From an uncultured Alphaproteobacteria bacterium (lineage in GTDB: Bacteria; Pseudomonadota; Alphaproteobacteria; Caulobacterales; Aquidulcibacteraceae): a DNA stretch of 43,376 nt. Each line of letters begins with the position of its first letter. Position 1 is the first letter of the stretch. This document shows positions 1-6,709 of this stretch, piece by piece. Made by a program: the position numbers and the translations under genes. The notes beneath the pieces were generated by a model. The model saw nothing but the letters and a program-made list of their open reading frames with translations, had not been told where the DNA came from and made no database searches. Where the stretch lies: positions 1 to 43,376 of the forward strand of contig CADEDG010000005.1 of NCBI GenBank assembly GCA_902826035.1, given 5' to 3'.

Positions 1-4
1 CCCT

Positions 5-144
5 ATGTGCCCCGCTTACCGGCGGACCTGGAAACAGCGTCCACTAACGCCCCCTCGGCCCAGGCCACCTGGGGGATCGCAAGCAACGGGAAGCAGGAAG
101 CTTCCTAGGCGATCCTCCGGCGCAAGCTCCCAAGGGCGGACCTG
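5..144 (+). CDS. Possible 46-codon leader peptide ORF
   Basis: An uninterrupted frame from ATG at 5 to TGA at 142-144 encodes an Arg/Pro-rich, very basic peptide with the stretch RPLTPPRPRP. The start may lie upstream of the window, because only four bases precede the ATG. Its stop codon lies 9 bases after the anti-SD element at 125-133. A ribosome terminating or stalling there would cover that element and release the decarboxylase Shine-Dalgarno. This resembles the gamma-proteobacterial speFL logic in concept. Whether it is translated is unknown; the function is inference. Confidence 0.28.
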
Positions 145-150
145 ACATTA

Positions 151-183
151 ATGCATGTCCGACTAACGCCGGCCTGGGTTTGA
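151..183 (+). CDS. Possible 10-residue leader peptide
   Basis: ATG at 151 to TGA at 181-183 encodes MHVRLTPAWV. It starts inside the second GGACCTG-type hairpin and runs through the second ACTAACGCC copy. That copy is read in the same phase as the first one is in the upstream ORF, so both encode a Leu-Thr-Pro core (RPLTP and VRLTP). No strong Shine-Dalgarno precedes it. It sits between the anti-SD element and the decarboxylase start, so translation could influence which structure forms. Speculative. Confidence 0.25.
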   Translation: MHVRLTPAWV

Positions 184-222
184 ACACACCGCAAAAGCGG
201 TGGAAGTTTTGGGAGCTGCCGG

Positions 223-1419
223 ATGGACTCTGTCCTCTCGCCTCTTGACCTTTTGGCGCGTGAAGCGCCGGACGGTCCCGTGGCAATCGCCCGCCCGCAC
301 CGCGTCGCCGCGGCGGCGCTTTGGTTTACGAGCAATTTTCCGGGCGAGGTGCTTTACGCGGTAAAGGCCAACCCCAGCCCATGGGTGCTCGACGCACTCT
401 GGAAGAACGGCGTCAAGGGCTTCGACGTCGCCTCCGAGGCCGAGGTCGAGCTTGTAGCTTCGCGCTTTCCTGAAGCGCGCATCGCCTTCATGCACCCGGT
501 GAAAAGCCGCCGCGCCATTGCGCGTGCCTTCCACGAATTCGGGGTCAAGACCTTCGCGCTCGACAGCGAAGACGAGCTTGAGAAAATCCTCGCCGAAACC
601 GGCGGGGCGAAGGACCTCACGCTGATGGTGCGCTTTGCTGTATCCGGCGAAGGCTCGGCCTATCCGCTGGCGCGCAAGTTCGGGGTTTCGCCCGAGGAAG
701 CGCCGGCACTGCTGCGGCGTGCGCGCTCGGTCAGCGAAGAGATGCTGGGCGTCTCGTTCCACGTCGGCAGCCAGTGCATGCGCCCGGACGCGTATCGCAC
801 GGCGATGTCCATGGTGAACCGCGCCATCGTCAAAGCCGGCGTGGTGGCCGATATCGTCGACATCGGCGGCGGCTTCCCGGCGATCTATCCCGGCATGAAT
901 CCACCGCCGATGATCGAGTACGTGAACGCGATCAAAGCCGGCTTCGAAGAAATGTTCGTCGCCCAGAACGCCGTGCTCTGGGCCGAGCCCGGCCGCGCCT
1001 TGGTGGCCGAGGCTGGCAGCACAGTCGCGCGCGTCGAACTGCGCAAAGGTGATGCGCTCTATCTCAACGACGGCGCCTTCGGCACGCTGTTTGACGCCAC
1101 GCACCTCAATTGGTCGTTCCCGGCAAAGCTGTTGCGCACGCAGGAAAGCCGCGCGCGGCTGGCGCCGTTTTCGCTCTATGGGCCCACCTGCGATTCCATG
1201 GACGCAGCAGCGGGTCCCTTCATGCTGCCCGCCGATATCCGCGAAGGCGATTTGATCGAGATCGGCTCGCTCGGGGCGTATGGCATGGCGATGGCGACGC
1301 GCTTCAACGGCTTCGGCGACGCGGTGACGGTGACGTCGAAAGACGCGCCGTGGCCGAGCATGTTCGGCGAAGTTGCGGCGACAAAGCCAAAGCGCGCGCG
1401 CAAGAACAAGCAGGCTTAG
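223..1419 (+). CDS. Ornithine decarboxylase (fold III, PLP-dependent)
   Basis: Cytosolic PLP enzyme of the alanine-racemase-fold decarboxylases, expected to make putrescine from ornithine; some relatives also take lysine. Visible motifs: YAVKANP with the Schiff-base Lys48, HVGSQ, the glycine loop DIGGGFP, EPGRALVAEAG for the PLP phosphate, and GPTCDSMD with the catalytic Cys323-Asp324 pair. The 398-residue length fits the short bacterial/eukaryotic-type ODC and not the long fold-I enzyme. The C-terminus is a basic tail (KPKRARKNKQA). The start is set by GGGAG at 211-215, 7 bases before the ATG. That Shine-Dalgarno is complementary to 125-133 in the leader, so translational control is likely. 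The deoxyhypusine-synthase-like gene lies downstream on the same strand. Ornithine versus lysine preference cannot be settled by eye. Confidence 0.93.
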   Translation: MDSVLSPLDLLAREAPDGPVAIARPHRVAAAALWFTSNFPGEVLYAVKANPSPWVLDALWKNGVKGFDVASEAEVELVASRFPEARIAFMHPVKSRRAIARAFHEFGVKTFALDSEDELEKILAETGGAKDLTLMVRFAVSGEGSAYPLARKFGVSPEEAPALLRRARSVSEEMLGVSFHVGSQCMRPDAYRTAMSMVNRAIVKAGVVADIVDIGGGFPAIYPGMNPPPMIEYVNAIKAGFEEMFVAQNAVLWAEPGRALVAEAGSTVARVELRKGDALYLNDGAFGTLFDATHLNWSFPAKLLRTQESRARLAPFSLYGPTCDSMDAAAGPFMLPADIREGDLIEIGSLGAYGMAMATRFNGFGDAVTVTSKDAPWPSMFGEVAATKPKRARKNKQA

Positions 1420-1455
1420 GCGCAAATCGACGCAGCCCCAGGGTAAGCTCGTAGC

Positions 1456-1875
1456 ATGCGCGCGGCGGTCGCGCGTATTCTCGCCTGCATGAACCTCTTT
1501 CTCCTCGCTTCGGCGCTCCTGGGCTTTGCGACCGCCGCCGGCCATTCGTTTCTCGGCGAACGCTTCGTGCTGGGACCGATGTTCGCGGGCCGCGGCGACA
1601 ACCGTGTGCTTGCGCGTGCGCCGATGCGCAGCATCATCCGCTGGGTATGGCACCTGCCCTCTTTTGCCTGGGCGCAGGTCGCGGCGGCTACGCTTTGGCT
1701 CGCCTTCGCGCCGGAACGGGCCGACACGGGCGCACGCGCACTGCTCGTCTATTTCGGCGCGGGCGTTTATCTCACTGGCGCCTTCTTCAATGCGCTGGCC
1801 CTGCGCAGTCCGCAGCCGGGCAACATCCTGCTTCCGCTCGCCGCCATCACGCTGTGGTTTGGGGTCTATGGCTAG
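1456..1875 (+). CDS. Small four-helix membrane protein, function unknown
   Basis: A 139-residue hydrophobic protein with about four predicted membrane helices: roughly residues 10-28, 60-80, 92-112 and 120-138. Between the first and second helices it carries GHSFLGERFVLGP and an Arg-rich stretch followed by WVWHLPSFAW; His and Arg residues near helix ends are conspicuous. I do not recognise a named family with certainty. The first ATG (1456) is used here, but an internal ATG at 1489 (MNLFLLAS) would give a more typical short N-terminus. It lies 36 bases after the decarboxylase stop and 131 before the deoxyhypusine-synthase-like gene on the same strand, so co-transcription is possible. A role in polyamine transport cannot be claimed. 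Confidence 0.68.
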   Translation: MRAAVARILACMNLFLLASALLGFATAAGHSFLGERFVLGPMFAGRGDNRVLARAPMRSIIRWVWHLPSFAWAQVAAATLWLAFAPERADTGARALLVYFGAGVYLTGAFFNALALRSPQPGNILLPLAAITLWFGVYG

Positions 1876-1905
1876 GAGCCGATTGTATTGCTCGCCAGAG
1901 ATTTC

Positions 1906-1933
1906 TTGCATTCCCCACGCTTTGCCCTATTTG
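1906..1933 (+). promoter_or_regulatory. Candidate sigma-70 promoter
   Basis: TTGCAT (1906-1911) and TATTTG (1928-1933) are separated by 16 bases in the 131-base gap before the deoxyhypusine-synthase-like gene. The -10 hexamer is a weak match, so this is only a candidate. It would give that gene its own transcript independent of the decarboxylase leader. Confidence 0.25.
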
Positions 1934-2006
1934 CACCCCGATCGCGCGTGGGCGGAGCGTCCGCGTGATCTGCTTTTTCCGACGCCGCCGTTAGGAGCCC
2001 ACTCCA

Positions 2007-3059
2007 ATGGCTGAAAAGACAACCCAGAACCGCAAAGCTGAACTGCTCTCCTCACCCGTCGAGCACATCGATATCGCGAGCTTCGACGCGCGCCCTATCA
2101 TCGACGCCTGGGGCAAGATGAGCTTCACCTCCCGCGACGCCGCGCGCGCCGCGCAAATCCTCAACATGGCGCTGGAAGATGAAAAGTGCTCGACTTGGCT
2201 GATCATGGCCGGCTCCACCGGTGCGGGCGGGTGCCTGCATGTGTGGCGCGACATGGTCGAGTACAACATGGCCGACGCCATCGTCGCCACCGGCGCTTCC
2301 ATCATTGATATGGATTTCCTGGAAGCGCTTGGCTTCAAGCATTACCAGGCCAAGGAGATCCCCGACGACAACGTGCTGCGCTCGCTCTATATCGACCGCA
2401 TCTACGACACCTATATCGACGAAGAAGAACTCCAGCACGTCGACGGCACGATCTACGAGATCTGCAATGCGCTCGAGCCGCGCCCCTACACGTCGCGCGA
2501 GTTCATTTATGAGCTGGGCAAATGGCTCGCCGCCGGCAACGCCAAGAAGAAAGATTCGCTGATCCAGCGCGCCTATGAGAAAGGCGTGCCGATTTTCGTG
2601 CCGGCGTTCTCCGATTGCTCGGCGGGCTTCGGCATCGTCAAGCACCAGGTCGAACGCCGCAAGGCCAAGCAGCCTTATCTCACCATCGATTCCGGCGGCG
2701 ATTTCCGCGAACTGACCGAGATCAAGCTCGCGGCTGGCACAACAGCTCTCTTCATGGTCGGCGGCGGCGTACCGAAGAACTTCGCGCAAGACACCGTCGT
2801 GTGCGCGGAGATTTTGGGCCACGAGGATGTAGAAGTGCACAAATACGCCGTGCAGATCACGGTGGCCGATGTGCGCGACGGCGCGTGTTCTTCCTCAACG
2901 CTGCAAGAGGCCGCAAGCTGGGGCAAGGTGTCCACCGTGCACGAGCAGATGGTGTTTGCTGAAGCGACAAGCGTGGCGCCGATCATCGTCAGCGATGCGT
3001 ATCATCGCGGCGGCTGGCGCAAGCGCGAAGCGCGGAACTGGGCGAAGTTGTTTGTTTGA
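2007..3059 (+). CDS. Deoxyhypusine synthase-like protein (probable homospermidine-type aminobutyl transferase)
   Basis: NAD-dependent Rossmann-like enzyme of the deoxyhypusine synthase family, 350 residues. Visible: AGSTGAGG near the N-terminus, DSGGDFRELTEIKLA, the MVGGGVPKNF loop, and EAASWGKVST, where Lys307 aligns with the catalytic lysine that carries the butylimine in eukaryotic DHS (EAVSWGKI). Bacteria lack eIF5A, so the substrate must differ. Bacterial members act on free polyamines or related amines (homospermidine-type or guanidino products), which suits a gene close to an ornithine decarboxylase. The start is supported by TAGGAG about 10 bases upstream of the ATG. A GC-rich repeat and a strong hairpin follow the stop. 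The exact acceptor is inference. Confidence 0.9.
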   Translation: MAEKTTQNRKAELLSSPVEHIDIASFDARPIIDAWGKMSFTSRDAARAAQILNMALEDEKCSTWLIMAGSTGAGGCLHVWRDMVEYNMADAIVATGASIIDMDFLEALGFKHYQAKEIPDDNVLRSLYIDRIYDTYIDEEELQHVDGTIYEICNALEPRPYTSREFIYELGKWLAAGNAKKKDSLIQRAYEKGVPIFVPAFSDCSAGFGIVKHQVERRKAKQPYLTIDSGGDFRELTEIKLAAGTTALFMVGGGVPKNFAQDTVVCAEILGHEDVEVHKYAVQITVADVRDGACSSSTLQEAASWGKVSTVHEQMVFAEATSVAPIIVSDAYHRGGWRKREARNWAKLFV

Positions 3060-3061
3060 AT

Positions 3062-3210
3062 CCCCTCCCCCCTAGAGGGGGGAGGGGTTAGGGGTGAGGG
3101 TGAATGCGCCGAGCCTTGATGTGTGCGCGCCAGCGACCGTCTCAACAAACTTTGCAAGGCAAGATACCGTCACCCCACCCCCTGCCCTCTCCCCCTCGCG
3201 GGGGCGAGGG
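3062..3210. repeat. MITE/REP-like inverted repeat pair
   Basis: Two GC-rich stem-loops face each other across about 90 bases. The left one is an 11-bp perfect stem, CCCCTCCCCCC (3062-3072) with GGGGGGAGGGG (3077-3087), followed by GGTTAGGGGTGAGGGTG. The right one begins CACCCCACCCC and contains CCCTCTCCCCC (3185-3195) paired with GGGGGCGAGGG (3200-3210). A related pair lies at 24723-24849. The arrangement resembles bipartite REP/MITE-like intergenic elements of alphaproteobacteria. It starts 3 bases after the upstream stop codon. Confidence 0.6.
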
Positions 3211-3228
3211 TTCCGGCGCCAGAAACAC

Positions 3229-3262
3229 GAAGGCCGCTCCGAAAGGGGCGGCCTTCGTTCCT
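3229..3262 (+). terminator. Strong GNRA-capped hairpin, probable terminator
   Basis: GAAGGCCGCTCC (3229-3240), GAAA loop (3241-3244) and GGGGCGGCCTTC (3245-3256) form a 12-bp stem with one G-T pair, followed by GTTCCTC. The T-run is poor, but the stem is stable and separates the polyamine genes from the TIR gene. Termination is inferred. Confidence 0.5.
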
Positions 3263-3314
3263 CATTCGACAACGGATGCTTGTCCGTCATCATTGACTAC
3301 GGCATCATCAATGA

Positions 3315-3707
3315 ATGGCCGACGTTTTCATAAGTTACTCCCATCAGGACAAGAGTTTCGCCGACGGGCGAGGCATTGAGAAGGTACTTAAGACAGTCAC
3401 TCCTGAGGTCACGTTCTGGCGCGACAGTGGCCTTGCCGCCGGCTCAACATGGAACGAGGAAATCCGAGACGAGCTAAACGCGTGCAAGTGTGTCTTCGTC
3501 ATTTGGAGCGTGAGTTCCTGGGCGTCACACTGGGTTCGCCAAGAAGCGTTCTACGGCTATGTTCGTGACATGCTCATTCCGATGCGCATTGATGACGTTG
3601 TCCTGGAGCCCCCATTCACGCATATTCAGTGCATCGATGGTCGACGCCCAATCCGCGAACACGTTTTGAGAGCACTCAGCAAGAAACTGGGGCAGGACTT
3701 CCACTAG
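3315..3707 (+). CDS. Small TIR-domain protein
   Basis: A single TIR (TIR_2-type) domain fills all 130 residues. Visible: the opening strand VFISYSHQDK (residues 4-13), the FWRDSGL loop around 34-40, WNEEIRDELNACKCVFVIWS, and SWASHWVRQEA, in which Glu77 matches the catalytic glutamate of NAD-cleaving TIR domains. No membrane segment or partner domain is present. Codon use and GC are clearly lower than in the neighbouring genes, suggesting recent transfer. It is an orphan: the flanks are a repeat region and a convergent reductase-like gene. No good Shine-Dalgarno precedes the ATG. Expected activity is NAD hydrolysis or NAD-derived signalling, as in bacterial immunity, but no cognate sensor or effector gene is adjacent. 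Defence is therefore only a hypothesis. Confidence 0.85.
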   Translation: MADVFISYSHQDKSFADGRGIEKVLKTVTPEVTFWRDSGLAAGSTWNEEIRDELNACKCVFVIWSVSSWASHWVRQEAFYGYVRDMLIPMRIDDVVLEPPFTHIQCIDGRRPIREHVLRALSKKLGQDFH

Positions 3708-3731
3708 CTGGACGAAGACTGACCAGCGTAC

Positions 3732-4262
3732 CTAACCCACCACATACCTCAACCTAACCGCATCCTCCCCCACCCGCTCGCTCCCCAACAGCCGCAGCTT
3801 CGGCCAGGCGCCAGCGAAGAACGGCGCACCGCGCCCCAGCACCACCGGGTGCAAATAAATCTGCACCTCATCGACCAACCCCAACTGCGCCAGGCTCGCC
3901 GCGAGCTTTGGTCCGCCAACATCGACGCGGCCGTCGAGATCGGCTTTCAGCTTGCGGATCGCCGCTTCGAAATCATCGCCGAGCAAAGTCGCATTCGGGC
4001 CAACCTCTTTCAACGAACGCGACACCACCCATTTCGGCTGGCGCCGCCACGCTTCGGCGAAGTCGCGCTCGGGCGCATCCCACTCGGGCCGTTCCTCATC
4101 CCAATAGCGCATCAATTCGTACAACCCGCGCCCATAGATGCTGCCGGTCAGGCCGCGCGTCTGCTCGATGAAGTGCTGAAACAGCGCCGGCCCGGGCGCG
4201 AACCGGTCATGATCGACATAGCCGTCCAGCGACATGTTCATTCCATAGATAAGCCTTGCCAT
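3732..4262 (-). CDS. Dihydrofolate reductase-fold (RibD C-terminal type) protein
   Basis: A 176-residue protein of the family with the RibD C-terminal/DHFR-like fold, predicted NAD(P)H-dependent reductases of unknown substrate. Visible: start MARLIYGMNMSLDGYV, the SIYGRGLYELM stretch, WVVSRSLKEVGPN, a DVGGPKLAASL nucleotide-binding loop around residues 115-125, and the terminal LHPVVLGRG-PFF motif with a basic strand. Length is normal for the stand-alone family. The gene is convergent with the TIR gene and divergent from the secreted protease. The name 'dihydrofolate reductase family' reflects fold, not demonstrated activity. Family is clear; substrate unknown. Confidence 0.87.
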   Translation of the reverse strand: MARLIYGMNMSLDGYVDHDRFAPGPALFQHFIEQTRGLTGSIYGRGLYELMRYWDEERPEWDAPERDFAEAWRRQPKWVVSRSLKEVGPNATLLGDDFEAAIRKLKADLDGRVDVGGPKLAASLAQLGLVDEVQIYLHPVVLGRGAPFFAGAWPKLRLLGSERVGEDAVRLRYVVG

Positions 4263-4426
4263 GCGCGACCCCGCCTCGCCCCCCCAAGTTCGCTCTTGGG
4301 ACTATGTCTGACTCATCCACCAATTGCCCGGCGCCGCCAACTGGACGGGACTGTTTAAATCGACCCTTGGCCGGGGTAAGAAAACAGGATTGGCCCCAAC
4401 AAGGGCCGGCGAAGGCGGAGTTGTTC

Positions 4427-6697
4427 GTGCGTTTCATCATCATCGCGGCCTGCTTGTTCATCGCCACAACAGCTGCGGCCCAGTCTCAAACCGCGCGAAC
4501 CCCCACCGCCCAAGCCGCCGCCCCTTCCTCGGCGCAGCGTTTCACCGGCGCCTTGACTAGCGCAGCACCTCGCGCCTCGTTCCCCATCGAACTTCAGGCG
4601 GGGCAAATCGTAACGCTCACAACCTCCTCGACGCGAAATATCGACACCGTCCTCGCGCTAAGCGGCCCCGATGGACGCCAGGTCGCGCGCAATGACGACC
4701 AGCAACCGGGCGTGCTCTCCTCGCGCATCGTGTACGTCGTGCGCACAAGCGGGCGTCATGTCGCCGTGGTGAGCGGCTTCGGCGGCGCCACCGGCGCATT
4801 CGAGCTCGAAATCGCCAGCGGACTTCAGCTCGGCCTCTCCGCCGAAGCGCGGGTGTTGCGCGAGGAGCGCGTCAGCTTCGATCGCAGACGCACTGAGCTG
4901 CGCTTTCCGGTCGACCTCCGGGCCAACGAAATCTTTGTCGCATCCACACTTGCGCTCTCGGACAATCTCGATTCCACGCTGCAGCTTCTCGACGCCAGCG
5001 GCGCCATCCTCTCGCAGAACGACGATCGCGGCGACGGCTCGCTGAATTCGCAGCTGGTGTTCCAGGCCGCCGATGCTGGCCGCTACGAAGTGCTGGTGAG
5101 TACGTTCGACGGACGCGGCGTTGGCGACCTCATGGTGTCGCTGGCGATCGATCCGAACGCCAAGGCGCCGATGAACTTCGCATCGATCCGCGGCGCGACG
5201 ATTGCGAGCTACAATGGCGAGCTCAACGAGGCGCAACCGTCCCGCGACTATCCTGTCCAACTCGTCGCCGGGCAAACGCTGCTCGCGGTGAGTGACGCCG
5301 TCACCGGCGATCTCGACACTGTGCTGCGGCTGAACGATGCGGATGGCTACCCCGTCGCCATGAACGACGACCGCGGCGACGGCTCGCTGAATTCAGGCTT
5401 TGCGTTCACCGCGCCGCGCGCCGGCGCTTACACGCTGCAAGTCTCGCGCTACATGCAATCCGACAGCAGCGGAACCTACCGCCTCGCCTTGAGTTCCGTC
5501 GATGCTTCGGTGGTGAACCAGCTCCAAGCGCTGCTCGAAGAGCCGGTGACGCTGAGCGGGGCTGAACAAGTCATCGAGACCGCCGATTTCCGCGTGCACT
5601 ACACGACCGAAGGCGGCGACGCCTCGACGCCCGAATATGCGCGCGCGACCGCCGATACGCTCCAGGAAATGCTCGACGCGCAAGTGAATCGCATCGGTTG
5701 GGCAGCACCCATTCGCGATTCCAATGGCCGATACCGCGCCTACATCGCCAACGCCAATGGCGACATGGGTTACACAAAGTCCGTGCAAATGGTGTTCGAC
5801 AATCCCAACACGGCAAATGTACGCGAACGCGGCGCCGCACGAGCCGTGCTGGTGATCGAGAACGATTTCGCGAACATGGGCAAGAAGGCGTCGCCCGAAA
5901 GCCTGATGCGCGCGACGGCGACCCATGAACTCAATCACGTCATTCAGTACGGATACGATGCCGACGAACCTTTGACATGGCTCTATGAAGCCACGGCCTC
6001 GTGGGCTGAAGTGGCGACCGCGGGCGCCGATCAAGACGCTACCGGTTACGTCGAAACCGATTTCGCCGCGCCCAACCTGTGTTGGACCACCAACGCGCGC
6101 ACCCACAATTACGCGCAATGGACATTGCTGCAATCGCTCGTCGATGCATACGGGGAGTCCTTTGTCGTACGCCTCTGGGAGAGCTCGGTTCAGTACGACG
6201 GCTTCGAGACGATGTCGCGCGCCTTGCAGAACGTCGGCGCGACCATCCCCGACGTGATCCGGCGATGGAGAGCGCAGAACTTCGCGCTCGACTACGATCT
6301 GGCGCCTCGGTTCGCGCGCGCCGTGCGGTTGGACGGCGCCATTCGGGGTGACGGCAATTATGCGTCGCGGACTCGGATTGAGCAGCTTGGCGCCGGTTAC
6401 GTGGCGCTGCGCCTGCAAGGGCCGCGCACGTTCGAACTGCGCGGCGACGCAAATCTGGAAATGCTCGCACTCGGCAAGCGCAACGGCGAGATCGAGGTCA
6501 TCGCATTGGGCCGCCGCGGCGTTTTCGACCCAACAGGTTTCGAGTACGCGGCGCTCATGGTTTTCAATCGCGCAATGCCCCAACGCCCGGGCGCCTGTAG
6601 CTCTGTCGGCTATTCGATCAATGTGGGCGCCGCGAATGGGGCACCCCCAAGCACCCAATATCGTTTCAGCGCCGAGCACTTCAAGGCGCCACGCTAG
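4427..6697 (+). CDS. Secreted PPC-repeat zinc metalloprotease (MXAN_6640-like)
   Basis: Exported protein of 756 residues. GTG at 4427 is chosen because GGCGGAG ends 6 bases upstream and a clean signal peptide follows (VRFIIIAACLFIATTAAAQ, cleavage after AAA). The same frame is open further upstream but encodes nothing signal-like. Three beta-sandwich repeats of pre-peptidase C-terminal (PPC) type follow, each with a D-T-L-ND core: around residues 40-135, 145-240 and 250-350. The last two carry NDDRGDGSLNS. The catalytic domain has HELNH (His500-His504) and downstream WLYEATASW with Glu521, a HExxH...E zinc site. A beta-rich tail follows. It probably acts in the periplasm or outside the cell. 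A lipoprotein phosphatase gene follows 12 bases later. Confidence 0.86.
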   Translation: MRFIIIAACLFIATTAAAQSQTARTPTAQAAAPSSAQRFTGALTSAAPRASFPIELQAGQIVTLTTSSTRNIDTVLALSGPDGRQVARNDDQQPGVLSSRIVYVVRTSGRHVAVVSGFGGATGAFELEIASGLQLGLSAEARVLREERVSFDRRRTELRFPVDLRANEIFVASTLALSDNLDSTLQLLDASGAILSQNDDRGDGSLNSQLVFQAADAGRYEVLVSTFDGRGVGDLMVSLAIDPNAKAPMNFASIRGATIASYNGELNEAQPSRDYPVQLVAGQTLLAVSDAVTGDLDTVLRLNDADGYPVAMNDDRGDGSLNSGFAFTAPRAGAYTLQVSRYMQSDSSGTYRLALSSVDASVVNQLQALLEEPVTLSGAEQVIETADFRVHYTTEGGDASTPEYARATADTLQEMLDAQVNRIGWAAPIRDSNGRYRAYIANANGDMGYTKSVQMVFDNPNTANVRERGAARAVLVIENDFANMGKKASPESLMRATATHELNHVIQYGYDADEPLTWLYEATASWAEVATAGADQDATGYVETDFAAPNLCWTTNARTHNYAQWTLLQSLVDAYGESFVVRLWESSVQYDGFETMSRALQNVGATIPDVIRRWRAQNFALDYDLAPRFARAVRLDGAIRGDGNYASRTRIEQLGAGYVALRLQGPRTFELRGDANLEMLALGKRNGEIEVIALGRRGVFDPTGFEYAALMVFNRAMPQRPGACSSVGYSINVGAANGAPPSTQYRFSAEHFKAPR

Positions 6698-6709
6698 CGG
6701 AGCAGAAAA

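Larger units (their letters stand above)
1..222 (+). promoter_or_regulatory. Structured leader of ornithine decarboxylase with anti-SD element
   Basis: Untranslated leader, cut by the window edge. Seen: hairpin 24-42 (GGACCTG, GAAA loop, CAG-c-GTCC) followed by ACTAACGCC at 43-51. A related hairpin at 137-161 (CGGAC/GTCCG arms) is followed by the same ACTAACGCC at 162-170. Between them are stem CCCAGG/CCTGGG at 59-73 and a longer stem GGATCGC (74-80) with GCGATCC (109-115) enclosing palindrome AGGAAGCTTCCT (95-106). AGCTCCCAA at 125-133 is a perfect complement of TTGGGAGCT at 209-217, which contains the decarboxylase Shine-Dalgarno. A small hairpin ACCGC-AAAA-GCGGT lies at 188-201. Known: alphaproteobacteria carry the 'speF' RNA element upstream of ornithine decarboxylase. 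Membership of that family is inferred from position only. Confidence 0.65.

Noticed and set aside
163-1911. Long antisense open frame (582 codons) opposite the decarboxylase
   Set aside because: Product is Arg/His/Ala-rich with no family features, and it lies opposite a clear enzyme. High GC keeps antisense frames open.
3104-3379. Open frames through the repeat and hairpin before the TIR gene
   Set aside because: They translate palindromic repeat sequence and have no family similarity.
4256-4426. N-terminal extension of the metalloprotease to an ATG at 4256
   Set aside because: It would bury the signal peptide behind 57 unrelated residues; GTG 4427 has a proper ribosome site.
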